Source: Akebia trifoliata
Lineage: Eukaryota > Streptophyta > Magnoliopsida > Ranunculales > Lardizabalaceae
DNA length: 64,000 nt
Reading direction: 5' to 3'
Assembly (NCBI GenBank): GCA_017979445.1
Contig: CM030710.1
Span: 11,456,248-11,520,247 of the forward strand
Numbering within the stretch: position 1 is the stretch's first letter; every line of letters begins with the position of its first letter. This document shows positions 58,046 through 64,000 of the stretch, piece after piece. The notes below the pieces were generated by a model. That model saw only the letters and a list, made by a program, of their open reading frames with translations. It was not told the DNA's origin and made no database searches. A program made the position numbers and the translations under genes.

Positions 58046-59684
58046 CGTTATTTGGCCAACAGTTTGGCAAACATTTTGGCAAACACATTTTTCAAACATG
58101 GGTTAGAGGTCTTGGAATGGGCTGATTTTTGGTGAGAATGATCTCTACGGTGAGGAGATCATCATCACCAAAAATCAGCCCATTCCAAAACTTCTAACCC
58201 CATCAAAAATGGTTTACAAAAAATGGACGGTTCACGATTTTTCAACTTGTAAACTGGGGCTAAAAGTTTTGGAATGAGCTGATTTTTGGTGAGGATGATC
58301 TCCTCACCGTAGAAATCATCCTCACCAAAAATCAGCCCATTCCAAGACCTCTAACCCATGTTTTGAAAAAGTGTTTGCCAAAATGTTTGCCAAACTGTTG
58401 GCCAAATAACGGGACCCATATATATATATATGGGTCCCGTTCAGCACCCTAAGCTTTACCACACATTTTAACAAACGTGTTTTGTCTTACATGGGTTAGA
58501 AATTTTGGAATGGGCTGATTTTTGGTGAGGATGATCTCTATGATAAGGAGATCATCCTCACCAAAAATCAGCTCATTCCAAAACTTTTAACCCCATCAAA
58601 AATGGTTTACAAAAAATGGACGGTCCACGATTTTTCAACGTGTAAACATGGGGCTAAACATTTCAAAATGGGCTGATTTTTGGGGAGGATGATCTTCTAA
58701 TCATAGAGATCATCCTCACCAAAAATCAGCCCATTCCAAAACTTCTAACCCATGTAGGACAAAAAACGTTTGTTAAAGTGTGTGGTAAAACTTAGGGTGC
58801 TGAACATTTCCCTATATATATATATATATAGGGAAATGTTCAACAACAAACATTTTGGCAAACGTTTAGGGACCGTTGGATATAAGATAATCAGACGGAT
58901 CAGATTCCATTTAACGTATAAATCATAAGTTATATGATATTTACAGCGCCACCCTTATTCTTTCCTATATTTAGTGCCTCATCCCTATCTCTTTAAAATC
59001 AAAATATTTTTACAAAGAGTGAGAACTCTCTACATACGCCCTTCCCTCTCACTCTCTGCAACACTCTCGCGATCAACAACCCCTCTCTCTCACTCTCTCA
59101 AACCCTTTCTTTCACTCTCGATCAATTTCCGACTGCTCCATCGAACTGAAACCCTCTCGCCCTCTCCCATTTGAAGTTGCCACCACATTAAGAACCCCAT
59201 TTGAAGTAATTTGCAACTTCAAAAAATCTCATTAAATAATTACAGATTTTTCCACTTCAAATCAAAGCGTACCTGTCTTCGTCGAAAGGGAGTTGCAGCG
59301 AAAGTTGCAGCAAGAGCGAGAGATGAAGAGGGAGTCGCGAGCGAGAGATGGAGAGGGAGTCGCGAACGAGAGAGAATGAGTGAGAGGGTCGAGAGGTAGT
59401 TGCAAACGAGCGAGAGAGGAAAGAATGAGAGAAAAAGACGAGTGAGAGAGGGTGAAGGAGAAAGAAACACGTCTCTATTATGCTGTTTTGGGGTTTTAAA
59501 TCGTAGGGTAGGTAATAATAAATATCATTTTGTTTAAGGATGACGTTGTAACATTTGAATTACTTTATAACTTAAACGCACCTTTGGCTCTCCTTCAATC
59601 TGTGACATCCGTTGGCGTCATATCCAACAGCCTGAAGATGTTTGGTAAAATGTTTGTTGAATTGTTGAGTGCCGAATGGGACCC
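56885..59684. mobile_element. Array of six foldback MITE-like units separated by (TA)n
   Basis: Units: 56885-57249, 57262-57626, 57639-57992, 58040-58417, 58432-58812, 58831-59684. Each begins GGG and ends CCC and is flanked by TA repeats, which suggests insertion into TA targets. Units 1-5 (354-381 bp) are large inverted repeats; each arm contains its own near-perfect hairpin (GGTGAGGATGATCTC, loop, GAGATCATCCTCACC, extended by TTTTTGGTG/CACCAAAAA and GGAATGGGCTGA). The non-palindromic centre shows unit 1 in one orientation and units 2-5 in the other. Unit 6 shares only the ends. No transposase. Confidence 0.88.
58831..59684. mobile_element. Sixth unit: 854-bp element with unrelated interior
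   Basis: The ends are GGGAAATGTTCAACAAC and the reverse complement of GGGTCCCATTCGGCACTC, related to the neighbouring units. The interior lacks their hairpins. It holds a C/T-rich stretch (59040-59170) followed by a G/A-rich stretch (59280-59470) that are partly inverted copies ('ctctctgcaacactctcgcg' against 'gttgcagc..gagcgagag'). It may be a captured promoter or 5' UTR-like sequence, or a different family using the same ends. No coding function is supported. Confidence 0.55.
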
Positions 59685-59815
59685 ATATATATATATATAT
59701 ATATCACACATTTATTTTTTCACAATTCTCACTATTTTGATTCTCTCATAATTCTTACTATTTTGATTTTCTAATCATTTTTTATATTTTTATTCTCTTA
59801 TAATTTACATCAAAT

Positions 59816-60461
59816 ATGAATTCAAGAGCAATTATTTGTTGATATGATGATTATGTTGAAATTATCACGTATATTGGTGGAAATACACGACTTTTATCAA
59901 CTTTATCAGAAATTACATATGCGGAGTTAAAAGCTCTTATTATTTCAATCTACAATATTCAACGATAATTTTCAATAAAGTCAATTATCAATTTAAATAA
60001 TGAAATTTTTTTTAATTGATATTTTTTATCAAGGAACTTGGGAATATATATTAAATTATAATCAAAATTCCCAAAGTACAATTATTTTTGTGATACAACA
60101 TGAAAATTTTGTGATGTATCAATTAAATTATGGTCAAGGTGAGCTTAGTTCTTCAAATCAATATCAAAATATTGATATTGACCATAATATTACATACAAT
60201 ACAACTCAATGTAATGTTGTAACACAAATAATTTTGAGAGTGATGTAGATGAATTTGTTGATAACAATTTGAATTCATCATCCGATGATAATGAAAATAT
60301 ATTAGATATTTATATTGATAAAATTTTTAATAATGTAATTGAATTAAGAAAACATATAATTTCTTTAGTTATTACTTATAATTTTAAAATAAAATATGTT
60401 ATTGATAATAAACAAAAAAATTATAGTTAAATACGATATTCCAAACTGTGATTGGCACATA
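59816..60461 (+). pseudogene. MULE (MuDR-type) transposase relic, N-terminal part
   Basis: ATG at 59817 opens MNSRAIIC, stop (Trp position), YDDYVEIITYIGGNTRLLS, like the N-terminal domain of plant MULE transposases. Further pieces are 60000-60248 and 'VIELRKHIISLVITYNFKIKY' (about 60330-60400). Then a DWHIC block (60450-60464) of the zinc-binding 'C-x-W-x-x-x-A' type is cut by the LTR. Several frameshifts and stops make it dead. The second half lies at 63559-64000. Confidence 0.7.
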
Positions 60462-63400
60462 TGTGGCGCCTCGCCAAACGCTAACACAAATCCCAAGGCC
60501 ACCTCGAAATTCAGACATGGCTCCCCTTATTTATATTAGTGTTTTACGGAACTCGAGAACATCGTAATCTAATATACCACAAATTCTGACTATATATAAA
60601 GGTAACACGGAAGACTGAAAATATCTAATACGTGAGTATATCAGAATGCGGAAGTTTACAATAATGTACGGGATTACAAAAAGCTTTCACCTTATCATGA
60701 ATCTAATCACTCACCCCTAAAACTAGATACATCTCTTGAGATGAACAAACTCCTAGTGAATGTAGTCTCAATGCTCACTGGATAACGGATCCTGGTCGTC
60801 GGTATGACCCACCAGATGATCCTCACTCGATGGCTCTACGACTACTTCTCCGACTACAAGCTCTGAAACTAAAAAAAATAGGAAGAAAAGGGTGAGTAAC
60901 GATGGTTACCTAGTAAGTCCACAACCAATTCCTACTAATAACCTCCCCTAAACATGATCGAGTAAGCAATGCTGAACAGTTTAACATATGCAAAGTTTTA
61001 CAAAAGAAAATATGATTAACTGGTATATATAGCCAAGGATGAGCAGCTAAACAGTTTAAAAGTTTACATCACATCAATTATCGGTACTCACTATACATTT
61101 TTCATCCTATACAAATATAGTTGACAACATTGAAATAGTATACACGTTTTTCAGTTTATACTTCGAAATATAGCTATAGAAACATAATACAATTGGTGAA
61201 GTATTGGAATTAAAGAGTTGGGATTCACGACTAGATCGCTCCCAGTCGGGACATGATATTCCTCAATAACATCTTAGTTCCTGATTTTGTGGTTGGTCAC
61301 TATTTACCACGCTTGCGGGACCATTTATCCAATTCAGACTGGCCGTTTGATGTGATCATAAGCAATGGGTCTCTTTTCGATGTGTTAGAACGTTCGACTA
61401 CTACTAGATTATTAGTAATCACTGACCAATCATCTTCGTCTATGCCTATCAGGCGTGCATGTGATTCCCAAAGTAACACTCCACTCGTATACGACCACCT
61501 TTACAATACATGTTCACTGGTAAAGATAAGAAAGGAATGGACCCGGATTCCAATTGTGACTCCACTCTCATACGCGTCCCATACCACGTATGAGCTTGGT
61601 GGTCCCTACCGTACATCCTAGGATAGTACATCCTTCTGAATGATGTGACATACTATCCCTTCAGGCATTCACAGACCCTTTAACATGTCACAAAATAGCT
61701 ATATATATATATGTATTATTTTTCATTTAAAACAAAAAAAAATTAATAGAACAGGATTGAGAATTGATATCCAGTTCCTACCATGCAACTGTGACCACTT
61801 GGCCTAAAATAAACAACAGTACTCGAAGCCTCTGCGCTAACATAAATTTAAATAAACATGCAACCCTTTCATTAATAACTTGGATATCCTTTCACCAACC
61901 TACATACAACATAAAATGCAGACACCAACCCTCGGTATGATTATAACATTTTATCGATTCATCCCTTTCCTATTCTATCGTATTTTTACTTCTCGACTTT
62001 TCGAACAAAGTATTTCTTTTTCAAGCTTGCACAATCACTTTTATCATTCGATCGAAAACTATCCAATTTTTGTTTAAACGGAGTCCCAATAAGTATGCGA
62101 AGGCAAACTGCTAAAATTGGGAAAATCGATGAAAATTTGGCTAAGTGTCGGAAACTCGATTTTTCAAAGTTGTCGAAAATGAAAGTGGATTTTTGTAAAT
62201 GAAGGCCCTTGACAACATGAGAAGAGTCATGTATTTTTGTAACATAATTCAAAGTAATGCAAAAGATATCACGCGAATACTTAAAACATTCCCGTCATGA
62301 TGAAATTTTTTTTTTCTGTTTTATTTGAAGGAGTTACGAGGGGGTCGTTTTAGCATGTTAAAAGTATGAGGAATCCAAAAAAAATATCAGAAAAAATTTT
62401 TGAGCACTTTTTGATTTGCACGGTGGCACCGTAAATAGTGCATTGTGGCACCGTCAGAACGTTGGAAATTCACAAATTTTTCTATTTTTTTCTTCGTTTT
62501 TCACTCGTTTTCGATTCTAATAACCCACCCACGAATTAAATATTTAAATTACGATAAAACACATCAAACATAACTATTTCTAGCATGAATTTGAAGTAAA
62601 TTAAGCGACATTCTATAAATTTAAAACATACAAAAGTTTCGAAACATCCCTAAATGCAATTTTTCCAAAATTTACGGTTATTAATAAGAATCGAGAGTCC
62701 CTTACTCTTGTGGTTTGACACGATAAACTAGCTTGAAATGAAGGAGTGGCGGTCCGGAATATTGAATTTGGTGGAACTTCAATGCCAAACGAATCGGTTT
62801 GATTGCAAAACCCTCGATGGAAGTGTTCTTCCCCTTTCTAATGACAAACAATGACTCTCCTACGATTTGGATGAGGCTCCAAGTGGTTATAAACAAACCC
62901 ACTTATTGATTTTTGTGGGAGACCAAGAGAATGAAAAGAAAATGGAGGTTAAATGAGGTGAGCACGTGGAGCTCAACAACGCCGACGACTTTGCCTTCTT
63001 CTTCGAGGCTCAACTAGGACTCACTTGCGATAGATCTTGATGGGAAAGGTTGAAACCCTAGGTTTGGAGAATGGACTGATCTTTTGTGAGTTGGAGAGTA
63101 GAAAGTGAATAAAAGAAATGAGTTGATTCTCTTTATAATAAAAGCTGAGGGCATTTTTGTATTTTTCTTTCGTTTACATTTTCGACAAAATTTTGACCAT
63201 TCGAACTCAGAAATTGACATATGAGTACTCCATTTCGAATAATTTTTTGTTGCGGACCTCATAATATGGTTATTAAATTTTTTTGATTCTTCCTCTATAA
63301 AAAATTCACTATTTTGGGTCTCACTTAACGCGAAATTCAAGGATTTTATAACTTTTTTATCCGAACTCGAATTCGAACTTGCTTACATGCTAAAGTATAT

Positions 63401-63558
63401 ATTTAGACCTATTTGAATCCAATGACGGAGTCAATTTTTATTAAAAATGATCAAAACAATATCCCAGTGTTTTACTCTAATTTTCTTCTTTGGCATTTTT
63501 CTCGAAATATCACCATTTGACTTCTTCGAGATATGAGTTGAAAATCCGGGGTATTACA
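60462..63558 (-). mobile_element. Tekay/Del-like solo LTR, 3.1 kb, inserted in the MULE relic
   Basis: Minus strand: TGTAATACCCCGG at 63558 to ..GGCGCCACA at 60462. It is homologous, inverted, to the window-start LTR (1-2306). No PBS, no ORF with pol homology and no second LTR, so it is a solo LTR. Flanks are 'acata' on the left and 'ttatata' on the right, so the TSD is diverged (acata against atata). The MULE frame is DWHIC before it and KKIINDDLFTIRKF after it, giving independent proof of the borders. Confidence 0.8.
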
Positions 63559-64000
63559 TTATATATGCAAAAAAATTATAAATGATGATTTATTTACTAT
63601 ACGTAAATTTAACACAACTCACACATATATAGGTACAATGGACTTATGACCTCATCTTCAAGCTAGTAGTAACTGGATAAAGGATAAAATATTAACTCGA
63701 CTAAGAAATAATTAATTTTATTCTTCCCAATCTATAATGACTGATATTAGATATGAATATAATATATCTATCACATATATAAAAGCTTGGAAAGTAAGGG
63801 AAAAAGTTAATTGTGAAATACATGGTTGTGAAGTTGAGGCATATAAAAATATTGAATATTATTGTTAAATTATTTTAGAAACAAATCCAAAAAGTTTTTG
63901 TTATCATAAAATTAGTTCAAATAGTCATTTTTAATGTTTTTTTATATATTTTTTAAAGTTTGTATAGATGGTTTTAAAAATAGATGTTTACTAATTATAG
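63559..64000 (+). pseudogene. MULE transposase relic, second part, cut by window end
   Basis: Reads KKIINDDLFTIRKFNTTHT, then 'SQSIMTDIRYEYNISITYIKAWKVREK' (about 63725-63810), then 'ETNPKSFCYHKI' (63880-63915). These are the blocks between the FLYWCH-like/DNA-binding region and the catalytic core of MuDR transposases (F-x-I-x-x-F, D-I-x-x-x-Y-x-x-x-I-x-Y-x-x-A-W, NPG-like). Stops occur at about 63717 and 63866. The catalytic DDE core would lie beyond the window. Confidence 0.78.

Noticed and set aside
56885..58812. CRISPR-like array
   Set aside because: The repeats are 354-381-bp palindromic elements in TA tracts of a plant genome, not short repeats with unique spacers.

Overview
This is nuclear DNA of a flowering plant, probably a eudicot. 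The evidence is one multi-exon host gene with GT-AG introns, one CC-type NLR resistance-gene relic, and a dense nest of plant transposable-element families (Tat/Ogre-like, Reina-like and Tekay-like Ty3 elements, Ty1/copia, LINEs, SINEs, MULE, hAT-type and foldback MITEs). A run of exactly 100 N (7262-7361) is an assembly gap. Species cannot be named from the sequence.

Layout. 1-2306: 3' part of a long Tekay/Del-like LTR (+). 3555-6297 (-): an almost complete Rx-type CC-NB-ARC-LRR gene broken by one frameshift. About 7362-17486 (-): a degenerate Tat/Ogre-like Ty3 element (LTR, PBS, DUF7745-like ORF, gag, protease with G-patch, start of RT) cut off by the gap. 17487-18600 (+): a 5'-truncated LINE tail. 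18969-24078 (+): a full-length but dead Reina-like chromovirus with a 5-bp target duplication AGAAC. 24.1-29 kb: AT-rich DNA with two MITE-like inverted repeats, a copia integrase scrap and one unidentified ORF. 29000-31386: a 2.4-kb two-LTR non-autonomous element with TSD TTTTG.

31.4-34.57 kb (-): the most unusual item, a decayed rolling-circle replication initiator (Rep) relic resembling the Rep of CRESS-DNA viruses or related plasmids. It is split by a 1.95-kb solo Tat-type LTR (32253-34205) and bounded on its other side by the 29000-31386 element. 34.76-36.45 kb: a copia remnant carrying a SINE.

36586-55818 (-): the only apparently intact gene, ELP2 (Elongator subunit 2, WD40), reconstructed as 10 exons, 2523 nt of CDS, 840 aa. 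Its 8.1-kb intron 7 holds a LINE ORF1 relic, a hAT-type MITE with an 8-bp TSD and a full copia element with TSD CTTCT. A recent 138-bp tandem duplication copies the end of exon 7 together with its splice donor. Intron 4 holds another 8-bp-TSD MITE, a SINE and a LINE tail.

56885-59684: six adjacent foldback MITE-like units separated by (TA)n, with mosaic ends. 59816-64000 (+): a MULE transposase relic split by a 3.1-kb Tekay-like solo LTR (-), the same family as the one at the window start but in the opposite orientation.

Functionally only ELP2 is expected to make a working protein. The rest records insertion, nesting and decay.
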